31,679 nucleotides of DNA from an uncultured Collinsella sp. (GTDB taxonomy: Bacteria > Actinomycetota > Coriobacteriia > Coriobacteriales > Coriobacteriaceae), in contig CATZMG010000018.1 of NCBI GenBank assembly GCA_958421655.1, positions 1 to 31,679 of the forward strand. Reading direction: 5' to 3'. Made by a program: the position numbers and the translations under genes. Positions 1 through 8,211 of this stretch are shown here, piece by piece. Under the pieces are notes generated by a model that made no database searches, was not told the origin of the DNA, and saw only the letters and a program-made list of their open reading frames with translations. The stretch's first letter is position 1, and every line of letters begins with the position of its first letter.

Positions 1-16
1 TCAAGTCGACTCGCAT

Positions 17-55
17 AAAAAGCCTCCCATTTCTCATGTCCAAGAAATGGGAGGC
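17..55 (-). terminator. Rho-independent terminator of the nuclease gene
   Basis: A perfect 13-bp stem (22-34 with 43-55) and 8-nt loop are followed on the minus strand by a run of T (17-21 read in reverse). It lies 90 bp downstream of the nuclease stop codon and fits intrinsic termination of that gene. Confidence 0.85.
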
Positions 56-144
56 AGTTCAGGGTAACCGGGGCGGCCTTATTTGATTCCTTGGGGACGG
101 AGGAAAACGGATCATTTTTTGGGTTACGGGCGGCGTGGTCGCCA

Positions 145-1113
145 CTAGTCTCCGGATGCCTGGTTGCGGCCGGTGGCGTAGTCGATCTGCACGTGCGGCT
201 GCAGGTTGTAGCAGTACACGTGGAAGCACAGGGTCTTGCCATGGTCCTCAATCGATTGTGCTTCCAGACGAACGCCGCGACAGACGAGTTCCTCTTCGTT
301 GTACATGGGCGTGACGCGGTAGAGCACATGGTTGCCCGTGTCGTGGATGTAGTCGAGGATCTGCTCTTCAAACGGCAGCATGCCCGTCTCGTTGAGATAA
401 CGCGTGCCGGTGAGGAGGTTCTTGCGATTGGCGTTTTCGCCGCAGAGCGACCAGGCGATGAGGTGGCAGCGGTTGTAGAGGCTCTGGCCCGGAATAAAGT
501 CGTAGCGCTGCTGATGCCATCCGGCGGGATGGATGCGCGAGATATCGCCGCGCTTGCCTTGACCGAGCGAGTCGGGGCCCACGCAGGCGAGCGCTTTGCG
601 AGTGCGGCCCATACTGTCGAGCTTGGAGAATTTCTTAAAGCAGCCCTCTTCTGCAGCGCGTTCGTATTCATCGAGTGTGAATGACGGCATGCCGAGCGGG
701 TGCGTGCTGTCGGCGCGAAGGGCGACGTAGGGATTGCCGGCGTAGTCTGGAATGCTGCTGAGATATACGCCGCGGGCGCGGTTGAGATCTGGGTTTTCCA
801 CTTCGTCGATGGGGGTGGCGGCACTGTCCGCGGAGGCAACGTTGCCGTTGGTGTTGGTCGCGGTGGATTCGGAGCCATCGCCGGAGTCCTCGGAGCTTGC
901 TGTTCCCGATTCGAGCCGGGCAACCAGGTCTGCCTCGTCGTCGGTGCGGCTGGGACTCTCGTTTTGTCTTTCGGCCAGAGCCGTCGCCTGCTCATCGCTT
1001 TGCGGCGACAACAACTTGGGCGCTCCGTCGAGCGACCCTGTGAACAACGCAAACCCCAGCACCACGGCGGTGCCGATGGAAAGTACTTGCTTGTAGGCGG
1101 ACTTGCGCGACAT
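145..1113 (-). CDS. Secreted or membrane-anchored DNA/RNA non-specific endonuclease (EndA/NucA-like)
   Basis: A 322-residue protein predicted to hydrolyse DNA or RNA outside the membrane. Residues 11-28 form a hydrophobic N-terminal segment after a short basic stretch, so it is a signal peptide or anchor. Residues 35-110 are a low-complexity Ser/Thr/Asp/Glu-rich linker. The catalytic domain covers about 115-310 and contains NRCH at 214-217, with His217 the likely general base. The following Asn-rich stretch (GENANRKNLLTGTRYLN, 225-241) would hold the metal-binding Asn. This pattern matches beta-beta-alpha metal nucleases of the streptococcal DNase/EndA type. The ATG is preceded by AGGAG at good spacing. 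It is monocistronic with its own terminator. Role in DNA uptake, nutrition or defence cannot be decided from sequence. Confidence 0.85.
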   Translation of the reverse strand: MSRKSAYKQVLSIGTAVVLGFALFTGSLDGAPKLLSPQSDEQATALAERQNESPSRTDDEADLVARLESGTASSEDSGDGSESTATNTNGNVASADSAATPIDEVENPDLNRARGVYLSSIPDYAGNPYVALRADSTHPLGMPSFTLDEYERAAEEGCFKKFSKLDSMGRTRKALACVGPDSLGQGKRGDISRIHPAGWHQQRYDFIPGQSLYNRCHLIAWSLCGENANRKNLLTGTRYLNETGMLPFEEQILDYIHDTGNHVLYRVTPMYNEEELVCRGVRLEAQSIEDHGKTLCFHVYCYNLQPHVQIDYATGRNQASGD

Positions 1114-1242
1114 TGCGGCTCCTGGATGGACGGTTGGGAATCTACCAGTCTAGCAGGAGCCGGCAGGGGCCGTTCTATCGAACAAATACTTAAGATTTGG
1201 GATAGACGCTACGGATTCATTTGCCTCATATTTGACGTATGG

Positions 1243-2253
1243 CTAGATCGAGGTGGAACCGAGCCAATTGAGTTTGCATTCGAGAATGCGCTGATCACCG
1301 GGCGTACTGCTGCCATCAAGTAGGGCGAGCAGCATCTCGGCTGCTTCGCGACCTTCCTGGTCAACGGGCTCGATGATCGTGGAGACGGTCGGCGTGGTGA
1401 GGTTGGTCCAGTCTTCGCAGTTGAGTCCCAAAAGGCCGATTTGCTTCGGAAGTAGATGGGCCATGGGCTGGAGGGCCTTGTAGACACGGGGGAGTGCCCA
1501 CTGATTTTGCACGAAGATAAGGGTTCGCTTGGCGGGGTTGAGCTTGTATTTAAAGTATTCGGTGAGCTCACTGATTGACGGCTTGTTGTGATCGATGGGA
1601 ATGGCTTTGTAGAGCTGCCCATTCGCGGCCAATGCCTCGGCATATCCCTGAAAACGTTCCATGCGGGTGCGCATTTCGGTCATATTGGCGGCAATGGAGA
1701 AAAAGTCCTCGTAGCCGTCATCGAGAAGCGCCTGCGTGGCATTGTATACGCCGTCGTAGAGGTTGGTTTTGATCCAGCTGGTGCCTGGGCTGTAGATGGC
1801 CGCGTCAAAAAAGACGACGGGCTTGCCGGCGCGCTTGATGCGGTCGTGGACGGCCTTGAAATTTGCCGTGGGCTGGATGATAAAACCATCGACGCCCAGC
1901 GAGAGCATTTTGTCGACATATATGAGCTCGGTCTCGGGGTCGAAATTGCTGGTGCAAACGACCGTCTGGTAGCCCGCGGGGAGCATGACTTGTTCCATGC
2001 CGTTGAGGACGAGGCCCGCCCACTTGTTGGTGTTATCCAAAATGATGATGGCGGTGACGTGGGTCTGCTTGCCGGTGAGCGTTTGCGCTTGGGCGTTGGG
2101 AACGTATCCGAGTTCCTTGATGACGCGCGCAATCTTTGACTGCGTCTTCTCGCTAAGCTTTTCACGTTTGTCGTTGAGGTAATACGAGACGCTTGCCGTC
2201 GAGGTTCCCGCCTCTCGAGCGACGTCTGCGATCGTAACGCGCTGTTTTGCCAC
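1243..2253 (-). CDS. LacI-family transcriptional regulator, likely local regulator of the PTS operon
   Basis: A 336-residue LacI/GalR-type repressor. The helix-turn-helix lies at about residues 4-24 (VTIADVAREAG, then STASVSYYLN) with the hinge helix ending near LTGKQ. The rest is a periplasmic-binding-protein-like effector domain. I chose the GTG at 2253 because GGAAGGAG sits 5 nt upstream and the protein then starts at the usual point before the HTH; an ATG 36 bp upstream lacks such a site. The gene is divergent from the PTS-GatZ-Tal-Tkt operon across a 415-bp spacer, which makes that operon the most likely target and its sugar or sugar phosphate the likely effector. No clear terminator follows it. 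Confidence 0.9.
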   Translation of the reverse strand: MAKQRVTIADVAREAGTSTASVSYYLNDKREKLSEKTQSKIARVIKELGYVPNAQAQTLTGKQTHVTAIIILDNTNKWAGLVLNGMEQVMLPAGYQTVVCTSNFDPETELIYVDKMLSLGVDGFIIQPTANFKAVHDRIKRAGKPVVFFDAAIYSPGTSWIKTNLYDGVYNATQALLDDGYEDFFSIAANMTEMRTRMERFQGYAEALAANGQLYKAIPIDHNKPSISELTEYFKYKLNPAKRTLIFVQNQWALPRVYKALQPMAHLLPKQIGLLGLNCEDWTNLTTPTVSTIIEPVDQEGREAAEMLLALLDGSSTPGDQRILECKLNWLGSTSI

Positions 2254-2668
2254 AGCGACTCCTTCCGACAGATGAGCATTTTCCAACATGATGACTTTGA
2301 GTCTTGGTGAGGGATGCGCTTCGGTGAGCGACTTTTTCCTTTCATATGAGTATGCAACAAATGCGGTATACGGGTGGGGTCGAAATTTGTGACCGGCATG
2401 CGCATCTGCCGTCTACCGAGAAAATCAAATACTTCTTGACTTTTGAAATCGAGGGTAAAATCGCAGGATTCATTTTTGGTTAAACGCATAACTAAATCGC
2501 ATAACTAATGCCCTGACCTGCGCGTTTACCGAATTGAGCTGGTTTTATCAATGCCAGCACCATATATTGGTCTTGTCGAAAAGACAGCAAGTCCAAACGG
2601 CAGGGGATGCTCCGGAGGCCTCCGCAAACGGTGTCTTGCGCACGCAACTCTATGAAAAGAGGGAAGCA
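2254..2668. promoter_or_regulatory. Divergent control region between the LacI regulator and the PTS operon
   Basis: No gene is seen in this 415-bp spacer. It holds an 11-bp direct repeat, CGCATAACTAA, at 2485-2495 and 2498-2508 (period 13 bp). Upstream is TTGACT at 2436 with TAAAAT at 2456, but the 14-bp gap is too short for a normal promoter. An alternative is TTGGTT at 2476 with the CATAAC-type sequence in the second repeat as -10. An 8-bp palindrome, ATGCGCAT (2398-2405), has the central CG typical of LacI operators but is short. The true promoter is not settled. Confidence 0.4.
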
Positions 2669-4141
2669 ATGAAGATCGTAGGCGTTGCCGCCTGTACCGT
2701 GGGTATCGCCCACACGTATATGGCCCAGAAGGCGATTCAGGATGAATGCGCCGCCCGTGGCATCGAGTGCAAGGTCGAGGCTCAGGGTGGCCTGGGTATC
2801 GAGAATGAGCTCACGCAGGAAGACGTGGACTCCGCCGACCTAGTCCTGGAGTCCGTCGACGTGGGTGTCGAGAACGAGGACCGTTTTGAGCAGAAGATGG
2901 CCGAGGGCAAGTTCCTCAAGGTCGGTACTTCCGACGTGATCGCCGATCCGGTCAAGATCATCGACCAGGCTGTTGAGATTATCAAGGCGACGGGTGGCGC
3001 CGTTGACGCGCCCAAGGCCGAGGCCAAGGCAGAGAAGAAGGCCGTCTCCGCTGCCCCGCAGGCCCCGACACCGGCGTCCAAGCAGTCTATCTTTGCCGAT
3101 CCTGGCAAGACGCTGCTCAATGCATTCAATACCGGCGTTTCCTATTTTATCCCCATTGTCGTTATCGGTGGCGTGTTCCTCGCCTTCTCGTTGGCATCCG
3201 GTACTGCTGGTGCTAGCGGTATGGAGGTCACCAACCCGTTGATGGTGAGCCTTAACACCATCGGCATGGCCGGCATCTCTATGATGATTCCGGTGCTTGC
3301 GGCATACATCGCCTACTCGATGGCCGGTAAGCCCGCGCTTGCCCCTGGCTTCGTCCTGGGCTACTTGGTCAACAACGCCGTCGTCACCCCGAGTGGCAAC
3401 AGCGTTTCGACCGGCTTCTTGGGCGCCATGATCATGGCTGTCATCTGCGGTTACTTTGTCCGCTGGATGAAGACCTGGAAGGTCAACAACACCATCCAGA
3501 CCATCATGCCGATCCTGATCATCCCGATTCTGACCTCGCTCGTCCTGGGTATGGCCTACATCTACATCCTGGCCACGCCGCTTGGCTTTGTGATGGATTG
3601 GCTCACCAGCGTGCTCGGTAGCCTGCAGGGCGGCTCCGCCGTCGTCCTGGGCCTGGTCATTGGTGTTATGACCGCCTTCGATATGGGTGGCCCCATCAAC
3701 AAGACCGCTTCGACCTTTACTATGGCCATCATGGCCTCCGGCATCTACGGCCCTAACGGTATGTTCCGCGTCGCCGTCGCCATTCCCCCGATCGCCTGTG
3801 GCCTCGCTGCGCTCATCGCCAAGAATAAGTTCGATGACGCCGATCGTCAGATGGGTATCTCCGCACTGTTCATGGGCTGCATCGGCATCACCGAGGGCGC
3901 TATCCCCTTCGCGGTCAAGGACCTTGGCCACACCCTGCCCGGCATCTGCATCGGCTCTGCCGTGGGTGCGGCACTCGCCGCCTTCCAGGGTATCGACTGC
4001 TACGTCCCACACGGTGGCTTTATCGTCGCCCTTGCCACCAACAACGTCGCGCTGTTCTGCCTGGACATCGTGATTGGCTCCGTGGTCGCCGCTGCAATCC
4101 TGATTGCCATGAAGCCCACGCTCGATAAGCAGGCCAAGTAA
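2669..4141 (+). CDS. PTS fructose-family transporter, fused IIB and IIC domains
   Basis: A 490-residue sugar permease of the phosphotransferase system that imports and phosphorylates a ketose or related sugar. The IIB domain is residues 1-105, with the phosphorylated Cys9 in ACTVGIAHTYMAQ (fructose-type IIB; the usual form is CPTGIAHTYMA). An Ala/Pro/Lys-rich linker (about 106-135) leads to the IIC domain (about 140-485) with some nine or ten membrane segments. No IIA domain is fused; a separate fructose-type IIA is the last gene of the operon. The ATG at 2669 has AGAGGGAAG upstream and starts directly at the IIB fold; an in-frame ATG 135 bp upstream would add an unrelated tail. The substrate is not shown by sequence. 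Fructose itself is possible, but no 1-phosphofructokinase is nearby. Confidence 0.88.
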   Translation: MKIVGVAACTVGIAHTYMAQKAIQDECAARGIECKVEAQGGLGIENELTQEDVDSADLVLESVDVGVENEDRFEQKMAEGKFLKVGTSDVIADPVKIIDQAVEIIKATGGAVDAPKAEAKAEKKAVSAAPQAPTPASKQSIFADPGKTLLNAFNTGVSYFIPIVVIGGVFLAFSLASGTAGASGMEVTNPLMVSLNTIGMAGISMMIPVLAAYIAYSMAGKPALAPGFVLGYLVNNAVVTPSGNSVSTGFLGAMIMAVICGYFVRWMKTWKVNNTIQTIMPILIIPILTSLVLGMAYIYILATPLGFVMDWLTSVLGSLQGGSAVVLGLVIGVMTAFDMGGPINKTASTFTMAIMASGIYGPNGMFRVAVAIPPIACGLAALIAKNKFDDADRQMGISALFMGCIGITEGAIPFAVKDLGHTLPGICIGSAVGAALAAFQGIDCYVPHGGFIVALATNNVALFCLDIVIGSVVAAAILIAMKPTLDKQAK

Positions 4142-4155
4142 ACCTTTAAGGACTC

Positions 4156-4244
4156 CGGTTGTGCGGAGGGATGGATTTGACTCCGCACAACCGCCCCTAC
4201 ACAACAAAATCCATCCGTACTGATAGGGCCCACATCTGGGTCCC
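4156..4244 (+). promoter_or_regulatory. Structured intercistronic RNA with possible pseudoknot
   Basis: Within the 144-bp gap between the IIBC and GatZ-like genes, a perfect 13-bp hairpin forms from 4156-4168 and 4181-4193. Ten nucleotides of its 12-nt loop (GGATGGATTT, 4169-4178) are perfectly complementary to 4207-4216. The RNA could therefore fold as an H-type pseudoknot or switch between two hairpins. A third stem, GGGCCCA with TGGGTCCC (4226-4232 with 4237-4244, one bulge), follows just upstream of the next ribosome binding site. No T-run follows any stem, so a plain terminator is unlikely; processing, stability or translational control are the options. Confidence 0.6.
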
Positions 4245-4285
4245 AGGGAACTTTTGTCAAAAATCCTCTGGAGAAGGAGAACAAA

Positions 4286-5560
4286 ATGTCCAACCTCACC
4301 ATCCGCCAGGCCGTTCAGGGCATGCTCAAGCTGCAGGATAGCGGCGATCACGCAACCATGGTCGGCATTGGCCCCATGAGCCCCAACCTGATTCAGGCCG
4401 TGTTCGAGCTTGCCAAGGACGAGGATTTCCCGCCCATGTTTATCGCCAGCCGCAACCAGGTCGATATGGACGAGATGGGCGCCGGCTACGTCAACGGTTG
4501 GGACCAGACGCGCTTTGCCGCCGACATCAAGAAGGTTGCCGACGAGGTGGGTTACACCGGCCCGTACTACCTGTGCCGCGATCACGGCGGTCCGTGGCAG
4601 CGCGACGAGGAGCGTAACGCCCACCTGCCCGAGGACGAGGCCATGGAGCTCGCCCGCAAGTCCTTCGTCGCCGACATGGAGGCAGGCTTTGACCTGCTGA
4701 TGGTCGACCCCACCAAGGACCCCTATCAGATCGGCAAGGTTATTCCGCTCGACGTGGTTCTTCGCCGCACGATCGATCTTATCGACTACCTTGAGCAGTA
4801 TCGTCGCGAGCATAACCTGCCCGAGGTCGCCTATGAGGTCGGTACCGAGGAGACCAATGGCGGCTTGACCTCTACCGATAAGTACGAGGAGTTCATTTCT
4901 CAGCTGCAGCCCGAGCTCGAGAAGCGCGGCTGCCCCATGCCCACCTTTATCGTCGGTCAGACCGGCACGCTTACCCGTTGGACCGAGCAGGTCGGCCATT
5001 ACAACTTTAAGAACGCCCGCGAGCTCGCCGACATGGCAAAACGCTACGGCGTGGGCCTGAAGGAGCACAACGCCGACTATCTGGATGACGCAACGCTGCT
5101 CGAGCACATCCCGGCTCACGTGACGGCCTCCAATGTCGCCCCTCAGTACGGCACCGAGGAGACCCGCGCCTACCTCAAGCTCTGCGCTACCGAGCAGATT
5201 CTGGTCGACAACGGCCTGTGCGACGATCCCTCCGACCTGTATCACACGCTGCTGGTCAAGGCTATCAAGACCGAGCGTTGGCGCAAGTGGATGACCGGCG
5301 ACGACGTTAACCTGCAGGTTGACGACATTCTGGCCGACGACGAGCTCAGCCTGAAGATTCTGGATGTCTCCGGCCACTACGCCTTTAACGATCCCGAGGT
5401 CAAGGAGCAGGTCGAGAAGCTCTATCGCAACCTCGCTGCCCAGGACATCGACGGCAAGCGCTTTGTGATTGAGCACATCAAGCGCCCGATCAAGCAGTAC
5501 GTCGTCGGTCTTAACCTCAAGGGCGTCACGAGCCGCATCGAGAAGGCTCTCGAGGACTAA
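4286..5560 (+). CDS. GatZ/KbaZ-family protein (tagatose-bisphosphate aldolase accessory subunit or ketose-phosphate epimerase)
   Basis: A 424-residue protein, close to the roughly 420 residues of E. coli GatZ and KbaZ, and co-linear with that family along its TIM-barrel-like length (for example the SRNQVD segment near residue 55 and LKEHNADYL near residue 263). In E. coli such proteins stabilise the class II aldolase GatY/KbaY, but no GatY/KbaY gene is present here. Members of this family have also been reported as ketose-6-phosphate 4-epimerases, which would suit this operon better: an imported ketose phosphate would be converted to fructose 6-phosphate for transketolase. That is inference. 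AAGGAG lies 6 nt before the ATG. It sits between the PTS IIBC gene and the transaldolase gene in one operon. Confidence 0.8.
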   Translation: MSNLTIRQAVQGMLKLQDSGDHATMVGIGPMSPNLIQAVFELAKDEDFPPMFIASRNQVDMDEMGAGYVNGWDQTRFAADIKKVADEVGYTGPYYLCRDHGGPWQRDEERNAHLPEDEAMELARKSFVADMEAGFDLLMVDPTKDPYQIGKVIPLDVVLRRTIDLIDYLEQYRREHNLPEVAYEVGTEETNGGLTSTDKYEEFISQLQPELEKRGCPMPTFIVGQTGTLTRWTEQVGHYNFKNARELADMAKRYGVGLKEHNADYLDDATLLEHIPAHVTASNVAPQYGTEETRAYLKLCATEQILVDNGLCDDPSDLYHTLLVKAIKTERWRKWMTGDDVNLQVDDILADDELSLKILDVSGHYAFNDPEVKEQVEKLYRNLAAQDIDGKRFVIEHIKRPIKQYVVGLNLKGVTSRIEKALED

Positions 5561-5579
5561 GTAGTTTTTCCTACACGAC

Positions 5580-5650
5580 GCCGGGCCTGGGGCATGTCCC
5601 AGCTGCAGGCCCGGCACATAGGACAAAGGGGCATCCCCTTTGTCCTTTCT
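5580..5650 (+). terminator. Tandem hairpins inside the operon, the second terminator-like
   Basis: The first stem pairs 5580-5589 (GCCGGGCCTG) with 5606-5615. The second is a perfect 12-bp stem, 5620-5631 with 5635-5646, with a 3-nt loop followed by TTCTTTT. The second resembles an intrinsic terminator but lies within the operon, 40 bp before the transaldolase start. It probably acts as a partial terminator or 3'-end stabiliser that lets gatZ-like and transaldolase mRNA levels differ. Confidence 0.6.
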
Positions 5651-5685
5651 TTTGAGTTTTGGATTCCTCCGAAGGAGTTTGCACC

Positions 5686-6369
5686 ATGAAGTTCTTTATC
5701 GATACCGCCAACCTTGACGAGATCGCCGAGGCCAAGAGCTGGGGCTGCCTTGCCGGCGTAACCACCAACCCGTCCCTGTACGCCAAGACCGGCGGCAAGC
5801 TTGCAGACTTTGAACCCCACATGCTCAAGATCGCCGAGCTTTGCGAGGGCCTGCCCGTGTCCGCCGAGTCCACCGCGACTACTGCCGAGGGCATGATCGA
5901 GGAGGGCAAGCGCCTTGCCGCTCTGGCTCCCAACATCGTGGTTAAGCTTCCCGTGTGCGAGGCCGGCCTCGCCGCCTGCCGCGTGCTGGCCGATGCAGGC
6001 GTGCGCGTCAACATGACGCTTGTCTTCTCGCCGACGCAGGCCCTCATGGCCGCCAACGCCGGTGCCCGCTACATCAGCCCGTTTGTGGGACGCTTCGACG
6101 ACATCGCCGAGGACGGTATCTCGCAGCTCGACAATGTCGTGACCTGCATCAAGAACTATGACTGGACTGGCAAGAACGTCGACGACACCGTCGAGATCAT
6201 CACCGCATCTGTCCGCACGCCCAATCACGTGACCCAGGCGGCGCTGCTCGGTGCCGATATCGCGACCGTCCCCATGGCCGCTCTTAAGAAATGCCTGCAT
6301 CACCCGCTGACCGACCAGGGCCTTGCCTCGTTCGAGGCTGACTGGAAAAAGGTCGTCGAGGCACAGTAA
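5686..6369 (+). CDS. tal: Transaldolase, TalC/FSA-size subfamily
   Basis: A 227-residue enzyme that transfers dihydroxyacetone units between sugar phosphates (sedoheptulose 7-phosphate plus glyceraldehyde 3-phosphate to erythrose 4-phosphate plus fructose 6-phosphate). Its fold and size match the small TalC/fructose-6-phosphate aldolase group. The Schiff-base Lys is Lys86 in VVKLPV. Two residues that separate the two activities point to transaldolase: Glu61 where E. coli FsaA has Gln59, and Phe132 where FsaA has Tyr131. The ATG is preceded by AAGGAG at 8 nt; an in-frame ATG 27 bp upstream lacks this. The gene follows a terminator-like hairpin and precedes the split transketolase genes, so the operon encodes both non-oxidative pentose phosphate carbon-transfer enzymes. 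Confidence 0.9.
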   Translation: MKFFIDTANLDEIAEAKSWGCLAGVTTNPSLYAKTGGKLADFEPHMLKIAELCEGLPVSAESTATTAEGMIEEGKRLAALAPNIVVKLPVCEAGLAACRVLADAGVRVNMTLVFSPTQALMAANAGARYISPFVGRFDDIAEDGISQLDNVVTCIKNYDWTGKNVDDTVEIITASVRTPNHVTQAALLGADIATVPMAALKKCLHHPLTDQGLASFEADWKKVVEAQ

Positions 6370-6379
6370 CGATGGTTCT

Positions 6380-6410
6380 GCCGGCCCAGCATTTGTTATG
6401 CCGGGCCGGC
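6380..6410 (+). promoter_or_regulatory. Intercistronic hairpin between transaldolase and transketolase genes
   Basis: The stem GCCGGCCC (6380-6387) pairs with GGGCCGGC (6403-6410) and continues inward as GCA/TGC after one mismatch. No T-run follows, so an RNA-stability or processing role is more likely than termination. It fills most of the 62-bp gap. Confidence 0.45.
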
Positions 6411-6431
6411 GTGCTCAAGAGAGGAAACTCC

Positions 6432-7262
6432 ATGACCGATCAGGAACTGGCCAAGATTGCCAATGAGGTTCGCCGCGGTATTGTCACGGGCGTCCACGCC
6501 GCCAAGTCGGGGCATCCGGGCGGATCGCTTGGCGCCGCCGACATTATGACCTACCTCTACTTTGAGGAAATGGATGTCGACCCGGCGAATCCGAGCCGCG
6601 CCGAGCGCGATCGCTTTGTGCTCTCCAAGGGACATTGCGCTCCGGCACTCTATGCCGTGCTCGCCGAACGCGGATTCTTTCCCAAGGAGGAGCTCGAGAC
6701 GCTCCGTCATATCGGCAGCCGCCTGCAGGGCCATCCCAATATGAATGACACGCCGGGCGTCGACATGTCTACCGGATCGCTCGGTCAGGGTATCTCCGCC
6801 GCGGTTGGAATGGCGCTCGCCGCAAAGCACTGGGGCGACAGCTACCGTGTCTACACGCTGCTGGGCGACGGCGAGTGCGAGGAGGGTCAGGTGTGGGAGG
6901 CGGCCATGTTTGCCGGCAACCATGCGCTCGACAATCTTGTTGCCGTCGTCGACCACAACGGCCTGCAGATTGACGGCACGATCGATGAGGTCAACTCGGC
7001 CATGCCGCTCGCTGACAAGTTCCGCGCCTTTAAGTGGCATGTGATCGAGCTGGCCGATGGCAACGACATGGCGCAGATTGAGGCGGCTTTCGCCGAGGCT
7101 CGCGAGGTGACCGGCACGCCCGTCGCTATCATCGCCGAGACGGTGAAGGGCAAAGGCGTCTCCTTTATGGAAAACCAGGTGGGCTGGCATGGCAAGGCGC
7201 CCAATGACGAGCAGTTTGAGCAGGCTATGGCCGAGCTCGTGGCAGCAGGAGAGGAGCTCTAA
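6432..7262 (+). CDS. Transketolase, N-terminal (thiamine diphosphate-binding) subunit
   Basis: A 276-residue half-transketolase carrying the diphosphate-binding part. The motif GDGECEEG starts at residue 145 and the matching Asn is in DHNGLQ (about 176). His28 in SGHPGG and His68 in SKGHCAPA are the usual active-site histidines. With the next gene it makes a complete two-subunit transketolase that moves two-carbon units between ketose and aldose phosphates. The start at 6432 follows GAGAGGAAAC; an in-frame ATG 60 bp upstream runs through the hairpin and is less likely. Its stop codon overlaps the next start in TAATG, so the two subunits are translationally coupled. Confidence 0.93.
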   Translation: MTDQELAKIANEVRRGIVTGVHAAKSGHPGGSLGAADIMTYLYFEEMDVDPANPSRAERDRFVLSKGHCAPALYAVLAERGFFPKEELETLRHIGSRLQGHPNMNDTPGVDMSTGSLGQGISAAVGMALAAKHWGDSYRVYTLLGDGECEEGQVWEAAMFAGNHALDNLVAVVDHNGLQIDGTIDEVNSAMPLADKFRAFKWHVIELADGNDMAQIEAAFAEAREVTGTPVAIIAETVKGKGVSFMENQVGWHGKAPNDEQFEQAMAELVAAGEEL

Positions 7263-8200
7263 TGGCAGAGGTCAAAAAAATCGCCACGCGCGCAAGCTAC
7301 GGCGAGGCGCTCGTCGGGCTGGGCAATGAGCACGATGACTTTGTAGTGCTCGATGCCGACCTGGCCGCCGCTACGCAGACCGGTAAGTTTAAGGCCGCTC
7401 GCCCTGAGCGCTTCTACGACGCCGGTATCGCCGAGAGCAACCTGATGGGTCTTGCCGCCGGTATTGCGACCACGGGTCACGTCGCCTTTGCGAGCACCTT
7501 TGCGATGTTTGCCGCCGGTCGCGCCTACGAGCAGGTCCGCAATTCCATTGGCTACCCGCATCTCAACGTCAAGATTGGCGCCACCCATGCCGGCATTTCG
7601 GTGGGCGAGGACGGCGCTACGCATCAGTGCTGCGAGGATATCGCACTCATGCGCACGATTCCGGGTATGACGGTGGTCGTTCCCGCCGACGACGTCGAGG
7701 CTCGCGCCTGTGTGCGCGCCGCCTATGAGTTTGAGGGCCCGGTCTACATGCGCTTCGGCCGCCTGGCAACACCGGTCATCAACGATCACGAGGACTATGA
7801 GTTCAAGATTGGTCGCGGCGTGGTCGTGCGCGAGGGGTCCGATGTGACCATCATCGCTTGTGGCCTTATGGTCGCCGAGGCGCTTGAGGCTGCCGAGACG
7901 CTCGCTGCCGATGGCATCGATGCCGAGGTCATCAACATGCACACGATCAAGCCGCTCGATGAGCGCCTGGTGGTTGCCAGCGCCAAGAAGACCGGTCGCG
8001 TGGTCACTGCCGAGGAGCATTCGATTATCGGCGGTCTTGGCGAGGCCGTTGCCTCGGTGCTCGCGGAGCAGCATCCAGTGCCGATGCGTCGCGTCGGCGT
8101 GCACGATGTGTACGGCGAGTCCGGCCCTGCGGTCGATTTGCTGCACAAGTACGGTTTGGACGCCGACGGCATCGAAGCTGCGGTCAGGTCCGTGTTGTAA
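7262..8200 (+). CDS. Transketolase, C-terminal (pyrimidine-binding) subunit
   Basis: A 312-residue partner of the preceding subunit. It contains the pyrimidine-binding domain, with the activating Glu expected in DAGIAESNLMG (about residues 44-54), the segment VGEDGATHQ (about 115-123) that lines the active site, and a C-terminal transketolase-C domain from about residue 180. Its ATG overlaps the stop of the N subunit by one base. Split transketolases are common in Actinomycetota and Firmicutes. Having this copy inside a PTS operon suggests a sugar-induced set rather than the only housekeeping copy, but the rest of the genome is not visible. Confidence 0.93.
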   Translation: MAEVKKIATRASYGEALVGLGNEHDDFVVLDADLAAATQTGKFKAARPERFYDAGIAESNLMGLAAGIATTGHVAFASTFAMFAAGRAYEQVRNSIGYPHLNVKIGATHAGISVGEDGATHQCCEDIALMRTIPGMTVVVPADDVEARACVRAAYEFEGPVYMRFGRLATPVINDHEDYEFKIGRGVVVREGSDVTIIACGLMVAEALEAAETLAADGIDAEVINMHTIKPLDERLVVASAKKTGRVVTAEEHSIIGGLGEAVASVLAEQHPVPMRRVGVHDVYGESGPAVDLLHKYGLDADGIEAAVRSVL

Positions 8201-8211
8201 AGAAGGTTTCC

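Noticed and set aside
2436..2461. TTGACT and TAAAAT as a firm PTS promoter
   Set aside because: The spacer is only 14 bp, well below the usual 16-18, so it is noted only as a weak option.
2840..5626. A 928-codon open frame on the minus strand opposite the PTS and GatZ-like genes
   Set aside because: It is a mirror frame of GC-rich codons in well-supported plus-strand genes. The product is low-complexity, rich in His, Gly, Asp and Val, with no domain.
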